From the NCBI RefSeq assembly GCF_022844465.1, contig NZ_JALHLP010000002.1, forward strand, positions 310,001 through 374,000: a stretch of 64,000 nucleotides of DNA. Reading direction: 5' to 3'. This document shows, piece after piece, positions 18,005-26,835 of this stretch. Positions within the stretch are counted from its first letter, which is position 1; every line of letters begins with the position of its first letter. Made by a program: the position numbers and the translations under genes. This DNA is from Bradyrhizobium sp. (lineage in GTDB: Bacteria > Pseudomonadota > Alphaproteobacteria > Rhizobiales > Xanthobacteraceae). Below the pieces are notes generated by a model, which made no database searches, was not told the DNA's origin, and saw only the letters and a program-made list of their open reading frames with translations.

Positions 18005-18514
18005 ATGGACGCCGCCGAACTCCGCGCAATGCAAGCTCCGATCAAGGAACGCTATAAGTCGGACCCCTCGGCCGCGGTCATCACCCTCAAGGCCAGGGGC
18101 TCGATCGATCGTGAAGGCATCGCCTGCAAGGTCGAGACCGGCCGCGCGCTGGCGGTGGCCGGCCTGCACAAGGGGACCGGCGGCTCCGGGCTCGAACTCT
18201 GTTCGGGCGACATGTTGCTGGAGGCGCTGGTGGCCTGCGCCGGCGTGACGCTGAAGTCGGTCGCCACCGCGATCGAAGTACCGCTCCGCAGCGGCAACGT
18301 CATCGCCGAGGGTGATCTGGACTTCCGCGGCACGCTCGGGATCGACAAGGAGGCTCCGGTCGGTTTCGCCGAGATCCGCCTGCGCTTCGAGGTTGGAACC
18401 GACGCGCCGCAGGACAAGCTCGACCTGCTGCTGAAACTCACCGAGCGCTATTGCGTGGTCTATCAAACCATCAGGAACGGGCCGACGGTGTCGGTGTCGA
18501 TGAAGCGGGTGTGA
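18005..18514 (+). CDS. OsmC family protein
   Basis: A 169-residue OsmC/Ohr-superfamily protein. Members are homodimeric, cytoplasmic and often reduce organic hydroperoxides with a cysteine pair. Here SGDMLLEALVACAGVTLK carries the first conserved cysteine on the central helix, and RYCVVYQTI carries the second. A thiol peroxidase role is therefore plausible but not certain, because many OsmC proteins have no tested substrate. The ATG at 18005 is preceded by GGGGAGAAG, which makes it a better start than the ATG at 17978. It is divergent from glnD. Confidence 0.85.
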   Translation: MDAAELRAMQAPIKERYKSDPSAAVITLKARGSIDREGIACKVETGRALAVAGLHKGTGGSGLELCSGDMLLEALVACAGVTLKSVATAIEVPLRSGNVIAEGDLDFRGTLGIDKEAPVGFAEIRLRFEVGTDAPQDKLDLLLKLTERYCVVYQTIRNGPTVSVSMKRV

Positions 18515-18536
18515 GGAACAGCGGCTCGACGTCGCC

Positions 18537-18650
18537 GCTGCGAACGCAGGGGCCCATAGCCACCGGCGTCGATGGGTGCGGAAGGTATCTCAGCTCACCG
18601 CTTGAAATCGAGAGGCAGCGACGTGGGTTCCTGCGTTCGCAGGAACGACA
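18537..18650. repeat. Dispersed palindromic intergenic repeat
   Basis: The element has a small palindrome at each end: CTGCGAACGCAG near 18538 and GTTCCTGCGTTCGCAGGAAC at 18627-18646, a 9-bp stem with a 2-base loop. The outer sequences GGGCCCATAG and GTGGGTTCCTGCG are of the kind repeated many times in Bradyrhizobium-like genomes (the right end translates as VPANAGTH on the other strand). It fills the gap between the OsmC gene and the next gene. Confidence 0.6.
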
Positions 18651-18655
18651 AATAA

Positions 18656-19453
18656 ATGTCCCCTGAACTCGCCTTCGGGCTGACGCTTGGCCTGCGCATG
18701 GCGATCACGGCGGCGTTCGTGGTGACCGCCTCCATCGTCACCGAACGATCGGGTCCGGTGATCGGCGCGCTGGTGGCGACGCTGCCGATTTCGGCGGGGC
18801 CGTCCTACGTCTTCCTGGCGCTCGACCATGACGCGGCTTTCATCGCCGAGGCGGCGCTCGCCAGCCTTCCGATCAACGCCGCCACGATCCTGCTCGCGCT
18901 GGTCTATGTCGTGCTGGCGCAGCGCCACGGCGCGCTGCTCAGTTGCGTGGTGGCGGTGGCAGCATGGCTGATGCTCGCCGCCTGCATTCGCTCGATGCAG
19001 TGGTCATTGGCCGGCGGCTTGATCGCGAACGCGATTGTCTTTGCCGCCTGCGTGCCGCTGCTCGCCCGCTACCGCCACGCCAAAATGCCGCCGATCCGGC
19101 GGCGCTGGTACGACATTCCGCTGCGGGCCTCGCTGGTGGCAACATTGGTGGCGACCGTGGTCACGCTGTCGGGCTGGGTCGGCCCCAAGGTGAGCGGCAT
19201 GATCGCGCTGTTCCCAGTGGTTTTCACCTCGATGATGCTGATCCTGCACCCGCGCATCGGCGGCCCGCCAACCGCGGCCGTGCTCGCCAACAGCGCCTGG
19301 GGGTTGATCGGACTCGGCATCGCCCTGTCGGTGCTGCACGTGGCGGCGCTTCGGTTTGACTCGGCAATCGGGTTGAGCCTGGCGCTGGCGACGTGCGTCG
19401 GCTGGAATCTCGGCCTGTGGTGGATCGGGCGAAGGAAGAGGGCTGCGCCGTGA
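18656..19453 (+). CDS. Hypothetical integral membrane protein
   Basis: A 265-residue protein, mostly hydrophobic, with about eight membrane segments and short charged loops such as RYRHAKMPPIRRRWYD near the middle. The halves look like two four-helix units, each starting with a similar pattern (LRMAITAAFVVTASIV and LRASLVATLVATVVTL), so an internal duplication is possible. I do not recognise a named transporter family. The ATG at 18656 begins five bases after a palindromic repeat, so its promoter would have to lie inside or before that repeat. It is followed by another repeat and the convergent mutS gene. Confidence 0.75.
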   Translation: MSPELAFGLTLGLRMAITAAFVVTASIVTERSGPVIGALVATLPISAGPSYVFLALDHDAAFIAEAALASLPINAATILLALVYVVLAQRHGALLSCVVAVAAWLMLAACIRSMQWSLAGGLIANAIVFAACVPLLARYRHAKMPPIRRRWYDIPLRASLVATLVATVVTLSGWVGPKVSGMIALFPVVFTSMMLILHPRIGGPPTAAVLANSAWGLIGLGIALSVLHVAALRFDSAIGLSLALATCVGWNLGLWWIGRRKRAAP

Positions 19454-19457
19454 TGCC

Positions 19458-19564
19458 GTCATTCCGGGATGGTGCGCTAGCACCAGACCTCAGATGCGCA
19501 ATTGCGCATCGGGGAATCTCGAGATTCCGGGTTCGATGCGGACGCATCGCCCGGGAATGATGGC
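19458..19564 (-). repeat. Four-palindrome dispersed repeat, copy A
   Basis: Flanked by GTCATTCCGGGA and CCCGGGAATGATGGC, which pair as an outer stem. Inside lie four palindromes; on the minus strand these are GATGC-GTCC-GCATC, GGAATCTCGAGATTCC, GATGCGCAATTGCGCATC and TGGTGC-TAGC-GCACCA. A second copy in the opposite orientation is at 31720-31821. It occupies the whole gap between two convergent genes. Confidence 0.8.
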
Positions 19565-19571
19565 ATCAAGT

Positions 19572-22307
19572 TCACCTCTTCGGCAGCTTCGCCTTCAGCG
19601 CATACAAGGCCTCCAGCGCCTCGCGCGGCGACATCTCGTCGGGATGAAGCGCCTTCACCGCTTCCATCAATATCTCGGCCGGGCCCGGCGGCGCGGCTTC
19701 CGCGGCGGCGCGGGAGGGGACGGCGAACAGCGGCAGATCGTCGGCGAGCGCGCGCGCGGTCTGGCCGCGGTCCTGCGCCTCGAGCTTGGCCAGCACCGAC
19801 TTGGCGCGCGCGATCACCGCCGGCGGGAGCCCGGCGAGCTTCGCGACCTGGATGCCGTAGGAACGGTCGGCCGAGCCGGGCAGCACCTCGTGCAGGAACA
19901 CGACGTCGCCCTGCCACTCCTTGACCCGCACGGTGGCGTTGAACATCCGCGGCAGCCTGGCCGAGAGCGCGGTCAGTTCGTGATAATGCGTGGCAAACAG
20001 CGCCCGGCAGCGGTTGGTCTCGTGCAGATGCTCGATCGCGGCCCAGGCGATCGACAGGCCGTCGAAGGTCGCAGTCCCCCGGCCGATCTCGTCCAGGATC
20101 ACCAGCGAGCGCTCGCTGGCCTGGTTGAGGATCACCGCGGTCTCCACCATCTCGACCATGAAGGTGGAACGTCCGCGCGCAAGATCATCCGCCGCGCCGA
20201 CGCGGCTGAACAGGCGATCGACGACGCCGATCCGCGCCCGCGACGCGGGCACATAGGCGCCGATCTGCGCCATCAGCGCGATCAGCGCGTTCTGGCGCAG
20301 GAAGGTCGATTTGCCCGCCATGTTGGGGCCGGTGATCAGCCAGATCTGGCCGGACTTCTGGCCGGGGCCGGGGGAGAGATCGCAGGCGTTGGCGATGAAG
20401 GGCTGGCCGTCGCGCTTCAACGCCTGTTCGACCACCGGATGCCGGCCGCCTTCCACGGCAAAGCCGAGCGAGGCATCGACCTCGGGCCGCACGTAATTGT
20501 CGTCGACCGCGAGCTTCGCCAGCGCGGTCGCGACGTCCAGCAGCGCGAAGGCGTGCGCCGCGGCGCGCAGATCGTCGCTCGCTGCCAGCGCCATGACGCA
20601 GAGCCGCTCGAAGATTTCCAGCTCCAGTCCGAGTGCGCGGTCGCCGGCATTGGCGATCTTGGCCTCGATCTCGCCGAGTTCGGCGGTGGTGAATCGAACC
20701 TGGCCGGCCAGGGTCTGGCGATGGATAAAGGTGGCGTTCAAGGGCGGCGTCATCAGCCGGTCGCCGTGCTGCGCGGTGACTTCGACGAAATAGCCTAGCA
20801 CGTTGTTGTGGCGGATCTTGAGCGCCTTGATGGAGGTCACCTCGGCGTAGCGCGCCTGCATCGCCGCGACCACGAGACGGGAGGCGTCGCGCAGATTCCG
20901 GCTCTCGTCGAGGGCCGTTTCATAGTCTTGGCGGACGAAGCCGCCGTCGCGCTTGACCAGCGGCAGTTGTTCGGCGAGCGCGCGGGCGAACTCGCGCGCG
21001 AGGTCGCGCGACGGACGCCGCAGCGCTTCCATCACGGCAGCGATCTCAGGCGGCGGAGCTTCGAGCCGCGCCAGCCGCGCCAGCGCCTGGTCCGCGGCGA
21101 GGATGCCGTCGCGCAGCCCGGCAAGGTCGCGCGGCCCGCCGCGTCCGACCGAAAGCCGCGCCAGCGCCCGCGACATGTCGGGCGCGGCGCGCAGCGTGGC
21201 TCTGACATCCTCGCATGCCGCGCTATCGGCGACGAACGCCGCAACCGCATCCAGCCGCCGCGCGATTGCTGCGCTGTCGGTGAGGGGGGCCGCCAGACGT
21301 TGCGCCAGCAGCCGCGATCCCGCCGAAGTCACCGTCCGGTCGATCGCATCGAGCAGCGATCCGCGCCGCTCGCCCGAAAGCGTGCGCGTCAGTTCGAGGT
21401 TGGCACGCGTGGCCGGGTCGATCGCCATAGTGGTGCCGGCGGCTTCGTGCGACGGCGGCGACAGCGGCGGGCGCTTGCCGACCTGGGTGCGGTCGACATA
21501 GGTGACGGCGGCGGCCGCGGCCGTCGCCTCCAGCCGCGACATGGCGGCGAGGCCGTCCATGGTCGCGACCGCGAAGTAGTCGCACAGCCGGCGCTCCGCG
21601 GTGGCGCCATCAAAGACGTCGCGGGTCAGCGGCGTCACCGCCGGCAGTTCGCGCAGCAGCGGCGCGAGGTCATGATCGCCGTACAGCGCGTCGGTGACGA
21701 TGACCTCGTTGGGGTTGATGCGCGCCAGGGTCGCCGCCAGTTCCGCGGTGGCGCATTCCGTCACCATGAATTCGGCGGTGGAAATGTCGATCCAGGCAAG
21801 TCCGATGCGGTCGCCGCCGGAAGAGGCGCGGGCGCGCGCGATCGCCAGCAGGTAGTTGTTGGTTCGGGCATCCAGGAGCGTGTCTTCGGTCAGCGTGCCC
21901 GGCGTCACCAGCCGGACCACGCCGCGGGCCACCACGCTCTTGTTGCCGCGGGCTCGCGCCGCGGCCGGATTCTCGGTCTGCTCGCACACCGCGACGCGAT
22001 GCCCGGCGTTGATCAAGCGGTGCAGATAGTCCTCGGAGCGCTCCACCGGCACGCCGCACATCGGGATGTCCATGCCCTGGTGCTTGCCGCGCTTGGTCAG
22101 CACGATGCCGAGCGTCCTGGCGGCGATTTCGGCGTCCTCGAAAAAAAGCTCGTAGAAATCGCCCATTCGGTAGAACAGCAGCAGGCCTGGATGGGCGGCC
22201 TTGATCTCAAGGTACTGTTCCATCATCGGCGTGACGCGCGTAGCGGCGTCCGCGGTGGGCGCGGCTTCGGGAGGCACCGGAACTGGGATGGATTGCTGGA
22301 TCGTCAT
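19572..22307 (-). CDS. mutS: DNA mismatch repair protein MutS
   Basis: A 911-residue mismatch-recognition ATPase. The N-terminal mismatch-binding domain begins with [14 protein letters not shown] and carries the Phe-x-Glu wedge in [15 protein letters not shown]. Connector, lever and clamp domains follow. The C-terminal ATPase has Walker [14 protein letters not shown], Walker [16 protein letters not shown] and the conserved histidine in FATHYHEL. MutS binds mismatches and recruits MutL for strand-directed repair. An upstream GTG gives a frame from 22319; the ATG at 22307 fits the family. mutL is not in the window. Confidence 0.96.
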   Translation of the reverse strand: MTIQQSIPVPVPPEAAPTADAATRVTPMMEQYLEIKAAHPGLLLFYRMGDFYELFFEDAEIAARTLGIVLTKRGKHQGMDIPMCGVPVERSEDYLHRLINAGHRVAVCEQTENPAAARARGNKSVVARGVVRLVTPGTLTEDTLLDARTNNYLLAIARARASSGGDRIGLAWIDISTAEFMVTECATAELAATLARINPNEVIVTDALYGDHDLAPLLRELPAVTPLTRDVFDGATAERRLCDYFAVATMDGLAAMSRLEATAAAAAVTYVDRTQVGKRPPLSPPSHEAAGTTMAIDPATRANLELTRTLSGERRGSLLDAIDRTVTSAGSRLLAQRLAAPLTDSAAIARRLDAVAAFVADSAACEDVRATLRAAPDMSRALARLSVGRGGPRDLAGLRDGILAADQALARLARLEAPPPEIAAVMEALRRPSRDLAREFARALAEQLPLVKRDGGFVRQDYETALDESRNLRDASRLVVAAMQARYAEVTSIKALKIRHNNVLGYFVEVTAQHGDRLMTPPLNATFIHRQTLAGQVRFTTAELGEIEAKIANAGDRALGLELEIFERLCVMALAASDDLRAAAHAFALLDVATALAKLAVDDNYVRPEVDASLGFAVEGGRHPVVEQALKRDGQPFIANACDLSPGPGQKSGQIWLITGPNMAGKSTFLRQNALIALMAQIGAYVPASRARIGVVDRLFSRVGAADDLARGRSTFMVEMVETAVILNQASERSLVILDEIGRGTATFDGLSIAWAAIEHLHETNRCRALFATHYHELTALSARLPRMFNATVRVKEWQGDVVFLHEVLPGSADRSYGIQVAKLAGLPPAVIARAKSVLAKLEAQDRGQTARALADDLPLFAVPSRAAAEAAPPGPAEILMEAVKALHPDEMSPREALEALYALKAKLPKR

Positions 22308-22376
22308 TTCAGGCGGCACGCTACAAAATTTCGACGGCGCGGTCCTATCGGTTTGCAGCCGGAATCCACGTTTTCC

Positions 22377-22502
22377 CCCGTCGTCCCGGCCTTGAGCCGG
22401 GACCCATACGCCGCGGCCTCACGGCGGAACAACGGTAACAAATACCTTCCAAACAACTGCTGCTACGGAGTATGGGTCCCGGCTCAAGGCCAGGACGACG
22501 GG
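22377..22502. repeat. Long palindromic intergenic repeat (GTCGTCC family), copy 1
   Basis: Two arms of about 33 bases, 22377-22409 and 22470-22502, are inverted copies starting CCCGTCGTCCCGGCC and ending GGACGACGGG. Each arm itself folds (CCCGGC-CTTGA-GCCGGG). The centre is less ordered, with a short CGCCG/CGGCG stem. It lies in the 293-base divergent region between mutS and pcaF, so promoters of both genes must fit around it. A related element is at 34324-34456. Confidence 0.75.
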
Positions 22503-22600
22503 TGTCAATTGACCTGCCGCGGGCGCGCTCCTAAAACTCGCTCTCAATTACACGAGGGCGCGCGTGCAAAGCCAAGGCACGACGTCCAGGGAGAGATTCA

Positions 22601-23809
22601 ATGCGTGATGTGTTTATCTGTGATGCTGTCCGGACCCCGATCGGCCGCTTTGGCGGCGCCCTTGCCAAGGTGCGCGCCGACGATCTCGCCGCCGTCCCGA
22701 TCAAGGCGCTGATGGCCAGGCATCCAGGACTCGATTGGTCTGAGGTCGACGAGGTGTTTTTCGGCTGCGCCAACCAGGCCGGCGAAGACAACCGCAACGT
22801 CGCGCGCATGGCGCTGTTGCTGGCGGGGATGCCGGACACGGTTCCCGGCCAGACGCTCAACCGGCTCTGCGCGTCCGGCCTTGATGCGGTCGGCGCCGCG
22901 GGGCGGGCGATCAGGTCGGGCGAGATCGATTTCGCGATTGCCGGCGGCGTCGAGTCGATGACGCGCGCCCCGTTCGTGATGGGCAAGGCGCCGGAAGCGT
23001 TCGCGCGCTCGGCCGAGATCTACGACACGACGATCGGCTGGCGCTTCATCAATCCGTTGATGAAGGCGCAGTATGGCGTCGATGCGATGCCGGAGACCGG
23101 CGAGAACGTCGCCGAGGAGTACCAGGTGTCGCGCGCCGACCAGGACGCGTTCGCGATCCGCTCGCAGCAGCGCGCCGGCGCCGCCATCGCCTCGGGCTAT
23201 TTCGCCGAGGAGATCACGCCGGTGTCGGTGCCGGGCGGCAAGGCCGGCCCGGTCAATGTCGACAAGGACGAACATCCGCGCCCCGAAACCACGCTCGAAG
23301 GCTTGTCGAAACTGAAGCCGATCGTGCGCAACCCCGGCACGGTGACGGCCGGCAACGCGTCCGGCGTCAACGACGGCGCGGCGGCGATGATCCTGGCGTC
23401 CGAAGCCGCGGTAAAGAAGCACGGGCTGACGCCGCGGGCGCGCATCCTCGGGCTGGCGTCGGCGGCGGTGCCGCCGCGCATCATGGGCATCGGCCCGGTG
23501 CCGGCGACCCGCAAGCTGATGGCGCGTCTCGGCATCAAGATCAGCGATTTCGATCTGATCGAACTCAACGAAGCCTTCGCCTCGCAGGGCATCGCCTGCC
23601 TGCGGCAACTCGGCGTCACGGACGACGCCGACTTCGTCAACCCGCATGGCGGCGCAATCGCGCTCGGCCATCCGCTCGGCATGAGCGGCGCGCGGCTGGC
23701 GTTGACGGCGGTGCACGGCATGGAGAAGCGCGGCGGCAAGCTCGCGCTCGCCACCATGTGCGTCGGCGTCGGCCAGGGCGTTGCGGTCGCGATCGAAAAG
23801 CTGAACTGA
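22601..23809 (+). CDS. pcaF: 3-oxoadipyl-CoA thiolase
   Basis: A 402-residue thiolase, the last step of the beta-ketoadipate pathway, which cleaves 3-oxoadipyl-CoA to succinyl-CoA and acetyl-CoA. The nucleophilic cysteine is in NRLCASGLDAVG, the histidine in NPHGGAIALGHPLG and the second cysteine in ATMCVGVGQG. The RDVFICDAVRTPIGRFGGAL start and VRADDLAAVPI are typical of PcaF rather than of PhaA-type thiolases. A GGGAGA ribosome site precedes the ATG at 22601. It is first in a plus-strand pca block followed by pcaH and pcaG. Genes for PcaB, PcaC, PcaD and the CoA transferase are not nearby. Confidence 0.92.
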   Translation: MRDVFICDAVRTPIGRFGGALAKVRADDLAAVPIKALMARHPGLDWSEVDEVFFGCANQAGEDNRNVARMALLLAGMPDTVPGQTLNRLCASGLDAVGAAGRAIRSGEIDFAIAGGVESMTRAPFVMGKAPEAFARSAEIYDTTIGWRFINPLMKAQYGVDAMPETGENVAEEYQVSRADQDAFAIRSQQRAGAAIASGYFAEEITPVSVPGGKAGPVNVDKDEHPRPETTLEGLSKLKPIVRNPGTVTAGNASGVNDGAAAMILASEAAVKKHGLTPRARILGLASAAVPPRIMGIGPVPATRKLMARLGIKISDFDLIELNEAFASQGIACLRQLGVTDDADFVNPHGGAIALGHPLGMSGARLALTAVHGMEKRGGKLALATMCVGVGQGVAVAIEKLN

Positions 23810-23851
23810 TGCTTGGCGCCCGGAACGACGGTTTCGGATGAGGATTGGACC

Positions 23852-24553
23852 ATGACCCTGATCTACCCGGTCTCAAGCCTGGCGGCGCATCCGCCGCGGC
23901 TGTCGCCCGCCTACAAGAGCACGCTGAAGCGTTCGCCATCGAAGCCGCTGATCCCGATGCGGCATACGCTGTCGGAACTGACCGGGCCGGTCTATGGCCA
24001 CGAGGCGGTGCGCGAGAACGACCACGACCTCACGCTCCAGCACAAGGGCGAGCCGATCGGCGAGCGGATCATCGTGCATGGCCACATCCTCGATGAGGAC
24101 GGCCGCGGCGTGCCCAATGCGCTGGTGGAACTGTGGCAGGCCAATTCCTGCGGGCGCTATGTGCATGTGGTCGATCAGCACCCTGCGCCGCTGGATCCGA
24201 ACTTTACCGGCGCGGGCCGCGCGCAGTCGGATGCGCAGGGCTATTACCGTTTCGTCACCATCAAGCCCGGCGCCTATCCCTGGGGCAATCACCACAACGC
24301 CTGGCGCCCGGCGCATATCCACTTCTCGGTGTTCGGACACGCCTTCGTCTCGCGGCTGGTGACGCAGATGTATTTCCCCGGCGATCCGCTGTTTCCGTTC
24401 GATCCGATCTTCAACTCGGTTACCGACGAGAAAGCGCGCAACCGCATGATTTCGTCGTTCGATCTGGAGAACACCAGGCCGGACTGGGCGCTGTGCTACC
24501 GCTTCAACATTGTGCTGCGCGGCCGCAACGCCACGCCGATGGAGAACAGCTAA
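23852..24553 (+). CDS. pcaH: Protocatechuate 3,4-dioxygenase, beta subunit
   Basis: A 233-residue catalytic subunit of the intradiol dioxygenase that opens the ring of protocatechuate to 3-carboxy-cis,cis-muconate. The non-haem Fe(III) ligands of the family are all visible: a tyrosine in CGRYVHVVDQH, a tyrosine in PGAYPWGNHHNAW and the two histidines of RPAHIHFSVFG. The frame is open from 23813, but the ATG at 23852 gives the normal N-terminus. It ends directly before pcaG. In the enzyme, alpha and beta subunits assemble as (alpha-beta-Fe)n. Confidence 0.95.
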   Translation: MTLIYPVSSLAAHPPRLSPAYKSTLKRSPSKPLIPMRHTLSELTGPVYGHEAVRENDHDLTLQHKGEPIGERIIVHGHILDEDGRGVPNALVELWQANSCGRYVHVVDQHPAPLDPNFTGAGRAQSDAQGYYRFVTIKPGAYPWGNHHNAWRPAHIHFSVFGHAFVSRLVTQMYFPGDPLFPFDPIFNSVTDEKARNRMISSFDLENTRPDWALCYRFNIVLRGRNATPMENS

Positions 24554-25159
24554 GTGCAACGGACCAAGCCAGACGGGATCACCCCTTCGCAGACCGTGGG
24601 TCCGTATTTCGCCTACGGCCTGACCTCGAACGGCAAGTACGACTGGAACGACGCCTTCAGCAACAACCTGCTGACGCCGGACGTGACCGGCGAGCGCATT
24701 CGCGTCGTGGGCACGGTGTTCGACGGCGACGGTTCGCCGGTGCCGGATTGCATGCTGGAGATCTGGCAGGCCGATGCGCAAGGGCGCTTCTCCGACCCGC
24801 AGGACAAGCGCGCGTTGCCGAACTCGTCGTTCAAGGGGTTCGGCCGTATCGGAACCGACGCGAATGGCGGCTATTTCTTCGACACCGTCAAGCCGGGCCC
24901 GGTCCCAGATTCCGACGGCAAGCCGCAGGCGCCGCACATCATGATTGCGATCTATGCGCGCGGCATGCTGCTGCATCTCTATTCGCGGATCTATTTCGAC
25001 GGCGAGGCCGCCAACGCGGCCGATTCCGCGCTGGCGCTGGTGCCGGCCGATCGCCGCGCCACGTTGATTGCGACGCGGCAGCCGGGCGCCGGCAACGCGG
25101 TCTATCGTTTCGACATCCGCCTGCAGGGCGACAACGAGACCGTTTTCTTCGAGGTCTGA
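24554..25159 (+). CDS. pcaG: Protocatechuate 3,4-dioxygenase, alpha subunit
   Basis: A 201-residue partner of PcaH. The SQTVGPYFAYGLT start and GTVFDGDGSPVPDCMLEIWQ are typical of alpha subunits. The iron-binding tyrosines and histidines of the beta chain are not conserved (PHIMIAIYARG replaces the HIHFS loop), as expected for the non-catalytic chain that helps to shape the active site. The start is GTG at 24554, immediately after the pcaH stop, so translation is coupled. The order pcaH-pcaG is the usual one. Confidence 0.94.
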   Translation: MQRTKPDGITPSQTVGPYFAYGLTSNGKYDWNDAFSNNLLTPDVTGERIRVVGTVFDGDGSPVPDCMLEIWQADAQGRFSDPQDKRALPNSSFKGFGRIGTDANGGYFFDTVKPGPVPDSDGKPQAPHIMIAIYARGMLLHLYSRIYFDGEAANAADSALALVPADRRATLIATRQPGAGNAVYRFDIRLQGDNETVFFEV

Positions 25160-25215
25160 CCGGGGTCGGCGCGGCGGACCGGCGTCAGGTCTCTGGTTGG
25201 CGCGGGGCATGGACG

Positions 25216-26160
25216 ATGACGGAAGCTCGATCCTCGGGCGGCAAACTCTTTCTGGCCGGATTAATCGGCGCACCGATCGCGCAGTCGGCGGCGCCGGCCA
25301 TGCATCAGCGGGCCGCCGACGCGCTCGGCGTTCGCTGCCACTATCGACTGATCGAGATCGCAAACGCCGATGCGGCGACCCTGCGCGCGCTGCTCGATGA
25401 GGTCAGGCGCGACGGTTTCGCCGGCGTGAACGTCACTTTCCCTTACAAGGAAGCGATACTGCCGTTGCTGGACGCGCTGTCGCCGGACGCCCAAGCCATC
25501 GGTGCGGTCAACACCGTCGTCGTGCGCCACAGGCGGCTGATCGGCTACAACACCGACACCACGGGCTTCGAGCGTGCAATTGGCGACCTGGTCGCCGCCT
25601 CCGATCGCGGCGCGGTCGCGCTGATCGGCGCCGGCGGCGTCGGCAAGGCCATCGCCTTCGCGCTCGCCAATCTCGGCGTCGCCGAACTCAGCCTGTTCGA
25701 TTCCGACCGCGGCAAGGCCGGGCAACTGGCGGCACGATTGCGCGGCCGCCTGGCGACGCGCGTTGCCGATGATGTCGAGGACGCGCTGCGGGGCGCCGTC
25801 GGCGTGGTCAATGCGACGCCGGTTGGAATGCTGCCGGACCGGAACATGGCCGTGCCGGCGGCGCTGCTGCATCGTGGGCTTTGGGTGGCCGACGCCGTCT
25901 ATACGCCGCTGTGGACCCCGTTGCTGTCGGCGGCCAAGGCAAGAGGCTGCAGCGTCATGACCGGTCGCGATCTCGCGGTCTATCAGGCCGCCGACGCCTT
26001 CGAACTATTCACAGGCCTGAAGCCGCCGGTCGCCGTGATCGGAAACGCATTCGACGCCGTGATGGCAACACGCTACGCTGACGTGAAGCCGGGAAACAAC
26101 CCGTCCGGTCAAGGGGAGGCAGGCAATGCGCGGAGCGGGATTTCTGGCCATCTGGAGTGA
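25216..26160 (+). CDS. Shikimate/quinate dehydrogenase-like protein (AroE paralog)
   Basis: A 314-residue AroE-family NAD(P)-dependent dehydrogenase. The catalytic lysine is in NVTFPYKEAI, the aspartate in YNTDTTGFERA, and the nucleotide-binding loop is GAGGVGKAIAFAL. In AroE two serines of the SxS motif bind the substrate; here GAPIAQSAAPAMHQ keeps the first and has alanine in place of the second. The location directly after pcaG suggests that it feeds quinate or shikimate into protocatechuate breakdown rather than aromatic amino acid synthesis. That role is an inference. The C-terminal 30 residues extend past the usual end and overlap the next gene. Confidence 0.85.
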   Translation: MTEARSSGGKLFLAGLIGAPIAQSAAPAMHQRAADALGVRCHYRLIEIANADAATLRALLDEVRRDGFAGVNVTFPYKEAILPLLDALSPDAQAIGAVNTVVVRHRRLIGYNTDTTGFERAIGDLVAASDRGAVALIGAGGVGKAIAFALANLGVAELSLFDSDRGKAGQLAARLRGRLATRVADDVEDALRGAVGVVNATPVGMLPDRNMAVPAALLHRGLWVADAVYTPLWTPLLSAAKARGCSVMTGRDLAVYQAADAFELFTGLKPPVAVIGNAFDAVMATRYADVKPGNNPSGQGEAGNARSGISGHLE

Positions 26161-26776
26161 CGTCGCGCAGCAGGACCTCGTCGATTATCGCCACTGGCTG
26201 ACGCGCGAGCACACGACGGAGCGCGTGACCACCAGGGGCTTCCTGGCGTCACGGGTTTTCCAGGCGGTGCGTGCAGATATCAACCGGTTCTTCATTCTAT
26301 ACGAACTCGAGGCGCCTGAGGTGCTCGACGCACCCGCCTATCTCGCGCGTCTAAATGCGCCTACGCCGTGGTCGCAACGGATCATGCCCAGACTGGGCAA
26401 CTTCGTTCGGGGCGGCGGCACCATCTTGGCTCGCGCCGGACGCGGCGAGGGCGCCGTCGTTGCTCCGGTCCGCCTCGAGCGCCTGCCGGAACAGCCGCAG
26501 CGCCTGGCCGATGGACTTGCCGGCGTCGATGGAATTGCCGCGGTCCAGATTGGCGCGACCGACCTCGCGCGCACTTCGGTGCAGACGGTCGAAAAGGGAA
26601 TGCGAAATCGCGATGTCGTCTTCGCGGGCATTCTTTTGATCGAGGCCCTCGACGAGGTTTCTCTTTCCAACGCCATCCGGAGAGCTTCCGAGATCGCCCC
26701 CGTCGGGCTCGGCAATCTCGCCAATCCGGAAATCTATCGTTCCATCTTCGCGCTCGATGCGCGTTTGGCCACCTGA
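26126..26776 (+). CDS. Hypothetical protein, last gene of the pca block
   Basis: A 216-residue protein that I do not recognise. It begins with a GGGGAGGC ribosome site inside the end of the aroE-like gene, overlapping it by 35 bases, so it is almost certainly co-translated. The first 100 residues (for example FLAIWSDVAQQDLVDYRHWL and RFFILYELEAPEVLDAPAYL) have the pattern of a dimeric alpha-beta barrel of the EthD kind, and the second half may be a diverged copy of this fold. There is no signal peptide or membrane segment. The operon position hints at a role in quinate or aromatic turnover, without direct evidence. Confidence 0.7.
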   Translation: MRGAGFLAIWSDVAQQDLVDYRHWLTREHTTERVTTRGFLASRVFQAVRADINRFFILYELEAPEVLDAPAYLARLNAPTPWSQRIMPRLGNFVRGGGTILARAGRGEGAVVAPVRLERLPEQPQRLADGLAGVDGIAAVQIGATDLARTSVQTVEKGMRNRDVVFAGILLIEALDEVSLSNAIRRASEIAPVGLGNLANPEIYRSIFALDARLAT

Positions 26777-26835
26777 CGGCCTCGCCCTGCTTCCGGGACC
26801 GCGTCGACGCAGCCGTAACGAGACCTGCGCGGGGC

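Noticed and set aside
20808..22712. A 634-residue plus-strand frame opposite mutS running into the repeat and pcaF
   Set aside because: It covers mutS, a palindromic repeat and the start of pcaF in the wrong frame. No domain is visible.
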